The notes under the pieces are model-generated. The model had not been told where the DNA came from. It did not search any database and saw nothing but the letters and a program-made list of their open reading frames with translations. 64,000 nucleotides of DNA. It comes from Candidatus Peribacteria bacterium. Its GTDB lineage: Bacteria; Patescibacteriota; Gracilibacteria; UBA1369; 2-02-FULL-48-14. Positions 11,501 through 19,275 of the stretch are shown piece by piece (positions within the stretch are counted from its first letter, which is position 1; the number at the start of each line of letters is the position of its first letter). Position numbers and translations under genes: made by a program. The stretch covers positions 1 through 64,000 of the forward strand of contig CALRGE010000005.1 of assembly GCA_943357175.1 (NCBI GenBank), read 5' to 3'.

Positions 11501-12026
11501 TAATGGAATTTGCCGACTTTACAAAGCAGGAATTGTTAACGGTAAAACATCTACTACATTCGCACCAAACGATTATATTACTCGTGCCGAATTCCTAAAA
11601 ATCGCCTTGGGAAATGCCGGATACACAGTGAACGATGCAACAGGTTTGAGCGAAACAATGTTAGATGTTAACGACAGCGATTGGTACTCACCTTGGATTA
11701 AAATTGCAGAGAATAAAGGATTCCTTGGAAATGGCGGGGTAAATTGGTATCCAAATGCACTACTTTACAGAAAAGATGCAGTTGTAATAGCAGTAAGAAT
11801 TGCTAAACAAACACTTTACGGATTCACTCAAAATGACATTAATTTCACAGATGTATTCGTTAGTGATTACTTTGCATATGCAGTAATTCTTATGAACAAT
11901 ACAACTGTTGAAGGCAGTCCAATCATTAGTGGTTACTCAAACGGACAATTTGGAGGAAGCTACCACATGACAAGAGCTGAAGTCAGCGCAATGATTATAA
12001 GAGCTTACCTTGCTTGGTATAATTAA
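8520..12026 (+). CDS. Giant SLH-domain surface protein with MopE-like repeats (type B, 1168 aa)
   Basis: Starts 7 nt after the previous stop with no promoter in the gap, so co-transcription is likely. Hydrophobic segment (about residues 5-22), then L27-K28-G29. One copy of the beta-rich 'IDWD...LGTY' domain (about 50-235) is followed by three carboxypeptidase-regulatory-like modules (about 240-400, 415-590, 605-785), each with paired Cys. Residues about 800-915 hold two MopE-type metal-binding motifs ('ENDCNDADSTVY', 'GTDCSDTDATVY'). A Ser/Thr homopolymer-like linker (about 920-970) leads to three SLH repeats (975-1168). The SLH repeats resemble those of the 901-aa protein, so the four tandem genes alternate A-B-A-B. 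Predicted extracellular and wall-bound. Confidence 0.87.
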   Translation: MFKKIAILMVVLSIIGGAAFMFNTAMLKGAVRMGDINKGTFSGISVNQPDTTIEVPESTGTVTAVSTGIPSLYVNKLGTETIEIDWDSGTEINLGTYAIHGTVDMTISDFELYIDVPESYPISDYFSQIFITQNQEGLSTINRSVYANSSNTLDANAMYKFTVSGVTIPGIDFSAHEGKQVSMIVNKFVTTDGVPYTLAAHPGSYFFDLNQATVSGYTYGGYTLTSAEEDAVEAPQPAATYSNTITVTDENGELITDLTESDFSIAMNTTTISDFANKGSGIYLITLADGTAASYTLLVSPDGYVVDGLPYNEGYGSATIYDDKVYTASVVIDHGYTIFPVDSSGAAVSGADVTITDGTCIEYLTTGGYYCLVTTLNSAPTYTIIATGFENFSKIFDEYRTYPVSATISESPELTAGSSEPAAETPDTEETGTTGGLEFAFKELVSGTGLTAKLSTEDLHFYSSADSSTEVEATVELISAPKGKTTMGATLPEGEYTVTVSPEGYVSQEFGPYITAENVFLADANFEKLEYGYYVHILNDANTSTVIANTVVECDSLGDGYYGCAIPLSVSIPNFTVSNGEYADYSASFTTVRDEAADPSETAEMSLGDSSPLTGDDWVIPISVTDSIGQVIEGLTESNFDLGDQTLTAVEDLLDGNYYLFVENGDGDSYDVTINLTGYVSNTAAYDSVDFEEIAFESTVNEITLEFTHYLRLLDAAGAIITGGKITAGDNFAVECLDFSILTTDYDGFYACGVPSTDSSTLFNVSATGYDDYEGDFATEGTLDAEGYVTVDVTLTSSTTEDTDADAVADDVDADDDNYTSENDCNDADSTVYETSTYHLDADGDGYGDSTTGVEICSATTPSGYVATGTDCSDTDATVYTNQTYYYDADSDGYGDYSTYVSQCTMTAPTGYVTNSTDTSDAVVTTTATTSTSSTDTTATTSSSSSSSSASTTSTTAATATTNTSSSATKSEILSDPDYVCNTSFYDIIGHWGYNGICRLYKAGIVNGKTSTTFAPNDYITRAEFLKIALGNAGYTVNDATGLSETMLDVNDSDWYSPWIKIAENKGFLGNGGVNWYPNALLYRKDAVVIAVRIAKQTLYGFTQNDINFTDVFVSDYFAYAVILMNNTTVEGSPIISGYSNGQFGGSYHMTRAEVSAMIIRAYLAWYN

Positions 12027-12063
12027 AAATGCTATTCTCCACGCGTTGGAATTAATAGTATAA

Positions 12064-13728
12064 ATGCCTACAAAATATATATTTGTCACTGGCGGAGTTT
12101 GTTCGAGTTTAGGCAAGGGTATTGCCACAGCCTCAATCGGCGCTCTACTTAAAGCTGCAGGTTTCAAGGTTTTCACAATGAAACTTGATCCTTATTTGAA
12201 CGTAGATCCAGGGACAATGAGTCCATTTCAGCATGGTGAAGTTTATGTAACAGAAGATGGTGCTGAAACAGATTTGGATTTAGGTCATTACGAAAGATTT
12301 ATAGATGAAAATTTAAATGAAATGTCTTCTGTTACTACAGGAAAAATCTATACTGAAGTTTTGCAAAAAGAACGCCGTGGAGATTATTTAGGTGGAACAA
12401 TTCAGATCATTCCACATATTACAGAGGCAATCAAAGGTAGAATTACAAAGGCTGCGAAAGCAAGCGGTGCAAAAATTGTGATGATTGAAATTGGTGGAAC
12501 AGTTGGAGATATTGAAGGACTTCCCTACTTAGAGGCAATTCGTCAGATGCGTCACGAATTTGGCAAAGAGAATACATTATTTGTTCATCTTACGCTCCTT
12601 CCCTACTTGAAAGCCGCAAAAGAACTGAAAACAAAACCAACTCAGGCATCTGTGCGTGAGTTAAGATCAATTGGTATTCAGCCTGACATTATTATGACTC
12701 GAGCTGATAAAAATATTTCTACTGATATTCTCGAGAAAATTTCACTTTTCTGTGACGTTGAGAAAAACTGCGTAATTCCTGCGGTAACTTGCAAATCAAT
12801 TTACGAAGTTCCTCTAAACTTTAATCAATACAAACTTGCGGAGCTTGTTGCCCAAAAACTTCACCTTGGAAACGTGACGCCAATGCTTGAAGACTGGGAA
12901 ACTTTGGTTTCAAAAATTCAGGCGAAGCGAGATCTAGTAAAAATTTCTCTTGTTGGTAAATATACGAATCTAGATGATGCCTATCTTTCAGTTATAGAAT
13001 CATTAAAAATTGCCTGCTATCACCAAGATAGAGAGCTTGATTTACAATGGATAGATTCTGAAAAACTTGAGAGTAATGATGAAAAGTCATGGGAAATGCT
13101 TAAATCTTCAGATGGGATTCTTGTTCCAGGTGGTTTCGGAATTCGTGGCATTGAAGGGAAAATTATGGCAGCGAAATATGCACGTGAAAATAAAGTTCCA
13201 TACTTGGGGCTTTGCCTAGGTTTACAGATAATGACTATTGAATATGCTCGATTTCACTTGAATGATTCAAAACTAACTAGCGAAGAATTTGATGAAGACG
13301 CAAAATTAGCCGCAAATAAATATGTGATTCATTTCATGCCGGGTCAGCACAAAAACAAAGATAAAGGTGGTACATTACGACTTGGAGCTTATCCATGTAA
13401 ATTAACAGAAGGAACTCTTGCTCATAAATTATATGGTCAAGATTTGATTTTCGAAAGACACAGGCATCGCTATGAGATTAATAATAACTACGTTAAAAGC
13501 CTAGAAGGTACCGACTGGCAACCTTCAGGTGTGTTCGAAGAAGGAAACTTGGTTGAAATTGGAGAGCTAAAGAATCATCCGTTCATGATTGGGTCACAAT
13601 TTCACCCTGAATTTTTATCAAGACCACACAGACCTCATCCACTTTTCATGGGATTCATTGAAGCAAGCAAAAAATTAAGCAAATCAGGCACAAACAAAGT
13701 GAACTCCTCGGAAGAAATCGAGGCTTAA
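12064..13728 (+). CDS. pyrG: CTP synthase
   Basis: Converts UTP to CTP using ATP and glutamine. The 554-aa length is typical. The N-terminal synthetase domain begins with the family signature 'FVTGGVCSSLGKGI' and contains 'KLDPYLNVDPGTMSP'. The C-terminal class I glutamine amidotransferase has the nucleophile Cys in 'LGLCLGLQ' (about residue 385) and the His-Glu pair in 'FHPEF'. It is the first gene of a tight plus-strand run (next start 14 nt after its stop). No promoter with a good -35 is obvious in the 37-nt gap upstream. The last 15 residues are a hydrophilic tail. Confidence 0.97.
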   Translation: MPTKYIFVTGGVCSSLGKGIATASIGALLKAAGFKVFTMKLDPYLNVDPGTMSPFQHGEVYVTEDGAETDLDLGHYERFIDENLNEMSSVTTGKIYTEVLQKERRGDYLGGTIQIIPHITEAIKGRITKAAKASGAKIVMIEIGGTVGDIEGLPYLEAIRQMRHEFGKENTLFVHLTLLPYLKAAKELKTKPTQASVRELRSIGIQPDIIMTRADKNISTDILEKISLFCDVEKNCVIPAVTCKSIYEVPLNFNQYKLAELVAQKLHLGNVTPMLEDWETLVSKIQAKRDLVKISLVGKYTNLDDAYLSVIESLKIACYHQDRELDLQWIDSEKLESNDEKSWEMLKSSDGILVPGGFGIRGIEGKIMAAKYARENKVPYLGLCLGLQIMTIEYARFHLNDSKLTSEEFDEDAKLAANKYVIHFMPGQHKNKDKGGTLRLGAYPCKLTEGTLAHKLYGQDLIFERHRHRYEINNNYVKSLEGTDWQPSGVFEEGNLVEIGELKNHPFMIGSQFHPEFLSRPHRPHPLFMGFIEASKKLSKSGTNKVNSSEEIEA

Positions 13729-13742
13729 ATCTCCACCACGCC

Positions 13743-15134
13743 ATGGCACAATTTGAATACACCGCTGTTAACGCAGGCGGTAAAAAACTTAGCGGCTTGA
13801 TTGCCGCGGATAATGAAGAGGAAGCGAGAAAACAGCTCGGCTCTCTGAATATTTCGCTTTTGTCGATTCAAAAAACTGCTGAGACTCCTGTTGATACAGT
13901 AACAAAAGAAGCCGGAACAAGTGCAGAACTTCCAAAATATGAATTTGAAGCTTTTGATAAAAGCGGAAAAAAAGTTCTTGGAAGCATTCCTGCAAGTAGC
14001 AGATACAAGGCCTTTCAAAGGTTAATTGATGAATACGGATTTGAGGTGTCATATGTTATTCAAGCCGGAGCAACAGCTGAAGATAAAGAAAAAGCAAAAC
14101 ATGATGATCTTTCAGCTCTGAAAGCTGAGTACTTAACAATGGCAAAAGAAAATGGAACGGGCGTCACTCCGGAAGACACCAGTAATTTAGAGTTTGAAAA
14201 AAAACGCGCTGCTTTGCTTAAAAAAGTTGATTTTATCTTAAATAAAATAAAGACAATACTGGCTCAGTACAGCGAAGATATTAAGCCTGAGAACAAAAAA
14301 ATGATTCAAGAATATGTTGATAAACTTTTGCGAATTAAAAGCTCCACAAATCTTGATTACATTGAGCACACTTCTGAAGAATTATTGAAGAAAGTACAAG
14401 ATCAAGAAATTTTCTTGAATAAAGAAAAAATGTTCTCAGAACGAAGCATGATCAAGCTTGAAACTCAGAAAATGATGGCTGATTTACACTCCGGCCCTAC
14501 AAATCAAAAAGGCATCAGCGACGATTTCCAAAAAATTCAAGAAAAATTCTCAATTTCAGATAATAAATTTCTAAAAGGCATCAGTAATTATATAAAAAAA
14601 TTCCTACCAACTCCTGAAGAAAAAGAAATCCAATCAGAAATTAGTAGTGCAAATAGAGAACTTTTCATTTTTGCAAAAATCTGGCTAATGTCTCCTCAAA
14701 TCACAAAGCCGGAAGCATATAAAAGCTTGAAAACTGTTTGGGATGAGAGGAAAAGATTAAAAGAAGAATTACATGCGCTGAAAAAGAAAGTCCCGGTAGC
14801 AGCTGTAACAACAGAAGTAATTACAGAAACAACAAATGATAATGAGCCGCTTATTCTCGAGGAGATTAATCATTTCATAGGTTGGCTCTTAAGTTTTTAC
14901 CTTTTTGCATATTTTGTAAGTAATTACGTTATCTCGAAGGGATTTCCCAACCCACTCCCAGGAGGATTCAATCTTTTGAATTCTGAACTTTTAAGATATT
15001 TACTACTGAGCATTTTTATTTGGTATTCAATTTTTTACATCAAATTGGAATTCTTCAAATACAAAACTTGGTTCAATACTTTTATGCTGGTTTTTGGTAT
15101 AATAGCCAACGCGACTTTGATTTTTAATTTATAG
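13743..15134 (+). CDS. Membrane protein with tandem PilC/GspF N-terminal-like domains
   Basis: Residues 1-45 ('FEYTAVNAGGKKLSGLIAA...') and about 65-108 ('YEFEAFDKSGKKVLGSIPA') both resemble the short beta-alpha domain that opens type IV pilus PilC / type II secretion GspF proteins. The GspF membrane core that normally follows is absent. Instead there is a long charged helical and coiled-coil region (about 110-370), then three or four hydrophobic segments at the C-terminus (about 380-463). It sits between pyrG and an Lgt-like gene (next ATG 2 nt after the stop). A scaffold linked to a pilus or export machine is possible, but function is not established by sequence alone. Confidence 0.7.
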   Translation: MAQFEYTAVNAGGKKLSGLIAADNEEEARKQLGSLNISLLSIQKTAETPVDTVTKEAGTSAELPKYEFEAFDKSGKKVLGSIPASSRYKAFQRLIDEYGFEVSYVIQAGATAEDKEKAKHDDLSALKAEYLTMAKENGTGVTPEDTSNLEFEKKRAALLKKVDFILNKIKTILAQYSEDIKPENKKMIQEYVDKLLRIKSSTNLDYIEHTSEELLKKVQDQEIFLNKEKMFSERSMIKLETQKMMADLHSGPTNQKGISDDFQKIQEKFSISDNKFLKGISNYIKKFLPTPEEKEIQSEISSANRELFIFAKIWLMSPQITKPEAYKSLKTVWDERKRLKEELHALKKKVPVAAVTTEVITETTNDNEPLILEEINHFIGWLLSFYLFAYFVSNYVISKGFPNPLPGGFNLLNSELLRYLLLSIFIWYSIFYIKLEFFKYKTWFNTFMLVFGIIANATLIFNL

Positions 15135-15135
15135 T

Positions 15136-15945
15136 ATGTTGCCTGTAATATTCGAATCCGGATTTATTTCAATTAAAACATATTGGGTTTTTATTGTAGC
15201 GGCACTTTTAATTTCATCTTATCTTGCAGTTAACAGATTAAAAAGACAAAGGGTCGATTTTTTATTGCTCATAAAGCAAAGCAGTTCATATGTGCTAATT
15301 CCACTTATTATTTCGAGACTAACTTTTTTCATTCTCAATACAAATACATACTTGCCAGCACTTGATCTCCGAACATTCATCAATTTTTTCTCGATATGGG
15401 ATCAAGGCTTATCTATTTGGGGTGGAATTACAGGATTTTTTATAATCCTAACAATACGCTTAATAAAAGCAAAAGAAGATATATGGAAATGGTATGATGC
15501 ACTAATCGTGCCACTTCTAATTGGCATGGCAATAATTAATATTGGGCAATTTTTAGGAGGCTTTTCATATGGATCACCAACAAATTTACCTTGGGGAACT
15601 CATTATGAACTTGATAACGTTATGTACACAGTAGCAATTCACCCAACACAAATTTACACTTTGATCACAATTATATTAATTTTATGGAGCAAGAAGAAAA
15701 TTCAAAATAAGTCTCATTTTTTCAAAAGAGAAGGAAATGCGAGTATTTATCTAACTTTTATGAGCTCTCTAGCATTTTTTCTACTTGAATTTCTAAGAGG
15801 CGATGATACAATCACCATCTTAAACATAAGGCTTGATGCCTACATGTTCTTCCTTCTAAGCGTGGTCAGCGCTTACGCTCTATACCATAGATATAAAGAA
15901 TTTAAACACACAAAACATGAACCCACTGAAACTACTGGATCCTAA
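15136..15945 (+). CDS. lgt: Prolipoprotein diacylglyceryl transferase-like membrane protein
   Basis: A 269-aa polytopic protein with the Lgt layout: 'IKTYWVF' near the N-terminus, 'GLSIWGG' where Lgt has 'GLSFHGG', 'IGQFLGGFSYG' where Lgt has 'RLGNFINGELWG', 'HPTQIY' for 'HPSQLY', and 'LEFLRGDD' for 'VEFFRQPD'. Lgt transfers diacylglycerol from phosphatidylglycerol to the lipobox Cys. By ungapped alignment from memory, E. coli Arg143 and the conserved His103 are replaced (Asn and Trp), while Arg239 is kept. It is therefore either a divergent Lgt or a relative with altered activity. Lipobox proteins encoded nearby (17865, 35824, 44615) show that the organism needs an Lgt. Its end overlaps the next gene by 29 nt. 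Confidence 0.75.
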   Translation: MLPVIFESGFISIKTYWVFIVAALLISSYLAVNRLKRQRVDFLLLIKQSSSYVLIPLIISRLTFFILNTNTYLPALDLRTFINFFSIWDQGLSIWGGITGFFIILTIRLIKAKEDIWKWYDALIVPLLIGMAIINIGQFLGGFSYGSPTNLPWGTHYELDNVMYTVAIHPTQIYTLITIILILWSKKKIQNKSHFFKREGNASIYLTFMSSLAFFLLEFLRGDDTITILNIRLDAYMFFLLSVVSAYALYHRYKEFKHTKHEPTETTGS

Positions 15946-16333
15946 TTATCTCTTTGACCCGACACCAGGGCAAAGCTTCTTATTTTTCTGGCCGATGATG
16001 GTATTTTTCATACTATTATTTGCATCAAGTTGGTATGCAAAAAAACAAATACATTCAATGCCAAATGCAAAAGTTGCAGCTGAATTTCTAGGTCGCGTTC
16101 CAACAAGAATTCGTGAATTTGCAATTGCCGGTATGTTCCTAACATTCTTCAGAGATCAAGACATTCCATGGTTTGGAATGAGATTTGCTACAATTTTGTT
16201 ATTTGCCTTAATGCTTTTCTACGCATATTCAATTCACAAGAAATACAAAGAAGGAATATCAGCTAGAATTAGTCACGTACAACAAAAAAAGATTGTTGAT
16301 AAATATCTACCGAAGCCAAAGAAAAGAAAATAG
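15917..16333 (+). CDS. Small membrane protein of unknown function (138 aa)
   Basis: Starts inside the end of the Lgt-like gene (29-nt overlap), so the two are translationally linked. It has two or three hydrophobic segments (about residues 20-40 and 85-107), a short amphipathic stretch between them and a strongly basic tail ending PKPKKRK, which suggests a cytoplasmic C-terminus. I recognise no family. It is the last gene of the pyrG run; the following gene is on the other strand, with a 25-nt convergent gap and no clear terminator. Confidence 0.75.
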   Translation: MNPLKLLDPNYLFDPTPGQSFLFFWPMMVFFILLFASSWYAKKQIHSMPNAKVAAEFLGRVPTRIREFAIAGMFLTFFRDQDIPWFGMRFATILLFALMLFYAYSIHKKYKEGISARISHVQQKKIVDKYLPKPKKRK

Positions 16334-16358
16334 TTTTAATTAGCCCATCTTGCAAGAT

Positions 16359-17168
16359 TCATATTCGAACCTTAAATTTATTAAAAAGCAGGCTAATCAC
16401 AAAAAATAATAAATTCAACATTACAATTGTTCCGCCACTGGCCAAATCAAAATAATAGGATAAATATAAACCGGCAAAGATTGAAATCTCGGAAAATATT
16501 ATTGCAAGAATTAATGTCTTTTTAAAACCCATACCAAATTGAAAAGACGTTATAACAGGAATCACCATCAGCGCACCAATGAGCAAAACTCCAACTGCTC
16601 TAATTGAGATTGATACCTGTAAAGCAGCCAAAATTGCCAAAGATAGATTTATAAATTTCACTGGAACTTTATTCACAATCGCTAGTTCCGAATCAAAAGA
16701 AAGTAAGAAAAGATCTTTGAAGAAATATAAAACTGAAAAAATCAACACTACTGCCAACGCTCCAATCACATAGATATCATATGTTGAAACTATAGCGATA
16801 CTACCAAAAAGATAATTGTATAAATTTGCATTGAAACCATTCGTTATTGAGATTAAAACTACTGCCATTGCCAATGCGCCAGATAAAAAAAGTGAGAGTA
16901 CAGATTCTGTTAGAAGCTTCTTTTCTGATCTTAAATTTTCAATAAAAATTGATCCTAGAACTGATGCCACAATAGCAGTCAAGAATGGATTAACATTCAA
17001 AACAAGCCCAATCGCAATCCCAAAAAGAGAAACATGCGCCAAAGTATCTGCAAGCATTGAATATCTTCTAACAACCAAGAAAATTCCAATCAAAGGGGCT
17101 GTTAACCCAATCAAAGCACCTGCCAGGAATGCTCTCTGCATGAACTCATAATGAAAAATTTCAAGCAT
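16359..17168 (-). CDS. znuB: Metal ABC transporter permease (ZnuB/MntB type)
   Basis: 269 aa with about eight hydrophobic segments and the ABC-3 family signature region ('RRYSMLADTLAHVSLFGIAIGL'-like stretch near residues 30-50). It forms the membrane channel for Zn(II) or Mn(II) uptake with the ATPase and binding protein encoded just upstream. The start overlaps the ATPase gene by 8 nt. It is last in the four-gene unit fur-like, znuA, znuC, znuB. Which metal is carried cannot be told from sequence alone. Confidence 0.9.
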   Translation of the reverse strand: MLEIFHYEFMQRAFLAGALIGLTAPLIGIFLVVRRYSMLADTLAHVSLFGIAIGLVLNVNPFLTAIVASVLGSIFIENLRSEKKLLTESVLSLFLSGALAMAVVLISITNGFNANLYNYLFGSIAIVSTYDIYVIGALAVVLIFSVLYFFKDLFLLSFDSELAIVNKVPVKFINLSLAILAALQVSISIRAVGVLLIGALMVIPVITSFQFGMGFKKTLILAIIFSEISIFAGLYLSYYFDLASGGTIVMLNLLFFVISLLFNKFKVRI

Positions 17169-17874
17169 GATTATGATTTACCAATTTAAAAGTATCTCCA
17201 TATAGTTTTTTTAGATTTTTTTCATTCATCAAATCCATTTTATGACCACGGCAAACAAGTGTTTTATTCAAACAAAAAACGGTATCAACTTCATTATTTA
17301 CAACATCCAAATCATGAGAAACCAATACGATAGTAATATTTTTCTCTTTATTTAATTTCTTTAAAATAGAATAAAATTTCGCACTTGCATGTGGATCAAT
17401 TCCAACAGCTGGCTCATCAAGTATTAAAATTTTTGGGTCAGAAACCAATGCCCTGGCAATAAAAACTTTTTGTAATTGTCCACCGGAAAGTTCACCAATT
17501 AATTTAGATTTTAAATCTGTAATTCCAACAAGCTTCATCGATTCAATCGAAGAAATATTCGAAACATTATTTCTTGGCAAACCACTTTTAACAATTTCAA
17601 AAACGGTTGCAGGAAAAAACGACATCATAGAAGAAATTCTTTGAGGCACATAACCAATATTCATATCATCAGATTTTTCTATACTACCTTTTTTGGCCTT
17701 CAAAATTCCCAATAAGATTCGAACTAAAGTACTTTTTCCACCACCATTCGGCCCTATCAAACCAACATATTGACCCGCCTTAAGTTCGAAAGAAACCGCA
17801 TCTAAAATTTTCTCATTTCCATAACTAAAACTGACATTTTTACACTCCAGAAGCTTTTCTTGTTTCAAGTGCAT
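17161..17874 (-). CDS. znuC: Metal ABC transporter ATP-binding protein (ZnuC type)
   Basis: 237-aa ABC ATPase. Walker A is 'GPNGGGKST' (about residues 37-45), the signature is 'LSGGQLQKV', Walker B is 'ILILDEPAVGID', and the H-loop is 'VSHD'. It powers uptake through the adjacent permease. The start overlaps the end of the binding-protein gene by 10 nt and its end overlaps the permease start by 8 nt, which indicates coupled translation. A short His-containing C-terminus (VNHNHA) may touch metal. Confidence 0.93.
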   Translation of the reverse strand: MHLKQEKLLECKNVSFSYGNEKILDAVSFELKAGQYVGLIGPNGGGKSTLVRILLGILKAKKGSIEKSDDMNIGYVPQRISSMMSFFPATVFEIVKSGLPRNNVSNISSIESMKLVGITDLKSKLIGELSGGQLQKVFIARALVSDPKILILDEPAVGIDPHASAKFYSILKKLNKEKNITIVLVSHDLDVVNNEVDTVFCLNKTLVCRGHKMDLMNEKNLKKLYGDTFKLVNHNHA

Positions 17875-18773
17875 GAAAGCGCAGTTTTTAAATTCTTTAG
17901 ATTACTAGACATTATTGAAAGATAATTTTCTCCATTTTTTTCATCATCATTTGTTAGACCTTCAATTGGATTCAAAACCAATATTTGAGCTCCTGTTTCA
18001 TCAGCAATCGTTTCACTTATCTTAGAACTTAATAATGTTTCTGCAAACACATATTTGATTTTATACTGCTCAACCAACTCAGAAATTTCAGCAATTTTTT
18101 TTGTACTTGGCTCTTCATCTGGCGATAGCCCAGAAATTGCTAACATTTCCAGACCATAGCCTTTTGCAAGATAAGCAAAGGCTGCATGTGAAGTAACAAA
18201 AGTTTTCATATTACAAGTTTGAAGCCCAGCAACAAAATCTTGATTTAAACTCTCTAATTGAGATTTAACTTTAGTATTATTATTTTCATAAAAATTAGCA
18301 TTTGCAGGATCAATACTTATAAGTTTCATTTTTATTTGATCTGCTATTTTGATCATATTATTAGGATCAAGCCAAAAATGAGGATCAGCAATGCCAGCAC
18401 TTTCTCCTTCTTCAGCATATTTTGTTGCCAAAATATCAACAAGAGTAGAAGTCTTTAAGACTGCTGGTTCGGCGCCTTCTAATGTTTTTACGAAATCATT
18501 AGCCCATTCATCTAAACCTGCACCATTATACAATAATAAATCTGAATCAATAATCTGGGCAATAGTTTTAGCACTTGGTTCAAAATCATGAGGCTCAACT
18601 CCGTTAGGTACAACATTTAAAACCAGCGCTTTATCACCTACAATTTGCTCTGCCAAAAATGCTAAAGGATAGAAACTAGCGTAAATAGAAACACGTTTAT
18701 CATCAGTTAAAGGCTCACTCTTACAACCAAGCAAGAAAACTGACAGAACAAGAAAAGAAATTATTTTTTTCAT
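17865..18773 (-). CDS. znuA: Metal-binding lipoprotein of ABC transporter (ZnuA/MntA family)
   Basis: I place the start at 18773, where the ATG overlaps the stop of the upstream regulator (TAATG), rather than six codons upstream. That gives a clean lipoprotein signal 'MKKIISFLVLSVFLLGC'. The A-1 substrate-binding fold is marked by 'EPHDFEPS', 'DPHFWLDP' and 'SHAAFAYLA', which supply the three His ligands. The His-rich loop typical of many ZnuA proteins is absent; a short acidic loop is there instead. This could mean Mn rather than Zn, or low-affinity loading. It delivers metal to the permease encoded downstream. Confidence 0.9.
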   Translation of the reverse strand: MKKIISFLVLSVFLLGCKSEPLTDDKRVSIYASFYPLAFLAEQIVGDKALVLNVVPNGVEPHDFEPSAKTIAQIIDSDLLLYNGAGLDEWANDFVKTLEGAEPAVLKTSTLVDILATKYAEEGESAGIADPHFWLDPNNMIKIADQIKMKLISIDPANANFYENNNTKVKSQLESLNQDFVAGLQTCNMKTFVTSHAAFAYLAKGYGLEMLAISGLSPDEEPSTKKIAEISELVEQYKIKYVFAETLLSSKISETIADETGAQILVLNPIEGLTNDDEKNGENYLSIMSSNLKNLKTALSCT

Positions 18774-19168
18774 TATTGACAGGTTAAACAAATACCAAAA
18801 AACTCCAGGGAATGTTTTTTTATTTTAAACTTTGTGTCTTTTTCAAGTTTTCTCTCGAATACATCTAAATCTTTATCCATATCAACTTCTTCAATTTTTT
18901 TGCACTTAATGCAGTAAAGATGGTGGTGATGATTTTTCGACTTCGACTCGTACATATTTTTCGCATTATCCAAACGAATATCAGTAATCATGTCTTGCGA
19001 CTCCAAAAAATCCAGCTCTCGATAAACCGTTGATTTATTTACGCCCAAACTCGCCACAATCTCATCTGCTGAAACCGGCGCATTAGATTTTTCAAGTAAT
19101 TCCAAAATCGCAGTTCTTGCTTTTGTAATCCTAAAACCCTTCGATTTAAGCTCTTCTAAATTATTCAT
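18773..19168 (-). CDS. Fur-family metal-responsive repressor (probably Zur/Fur)
   Basis: 131 aa. The N-terminal winged helix contains 'VSADEIVASLGVNKSTVYRELDFL'-type recognition sequence. The C-terminal domain has the regulatory metal site 'HHHHLYC' and two CxxC pairs (CIKC, CLTC) for structural zinc. It is the first gene of the metal-uptake operon and lies directly behind a palindrome at 19179-19199, consistent with autoregulation together with the transporter. The transporter linkage suggests Zur or a Mn-sensing Fur-like protein rather than iron Fur; not provable here. Confidence 0.92.
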   Translation of the reverse strand: MNNLEELKSKGFRITKARTAILELLEKSNAPVSADEIVASLGVNKSTVYRELDFLESQDMITDIRLDNAKNMYESKSKNHHHHLYCIKCKKIEEVDMDKDLDVFERKLEKDTKFKIKKHSLEFFGICLTCQ

Positions 19169-19178
19169 ATCTTGAGCT

Positions 19179-19199
19179 TAATGCAACTTAGTCGCATTA
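19179..19199 (-). promoter_or_regulatory. Palindromic operator of the metal-uptake operon
   Basis: Perfect inverted repeat TAATGC-N9-GCATTA, 10 nt upstream of the regulator's ATG. On the minus strand it sits between a TTGACT -35-like box (reverse complement at about 19198-19203) and a weak -10, and the mRNA would start about at the ATG. Placement over the promoter fits a Fur/Zur box. Confidence 0.65.
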
Positions 19200-19228
19200 G
19201 TCAAGCAGGTTTTGCGGGAAAAACCAAC

Positions 19229-19251
19229 AAAAAAAGCCCCGTTTCCGGGGC
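19229..19251 (-). terminator. Intrinsic terminator after greA
   Basis: On the minus strand a GCCCCG/CGGGGC stem (19236-19241 with 19246-19251) with a 4-nt loop is followed by seven T's (19229-19235). It ends the dnaG-rpoD-greA unit, 25 nt after the greA stop. Confidence 0.88.
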
Positions 19252-19275
19252 CTTCTAAATTCACATTATGACAAA

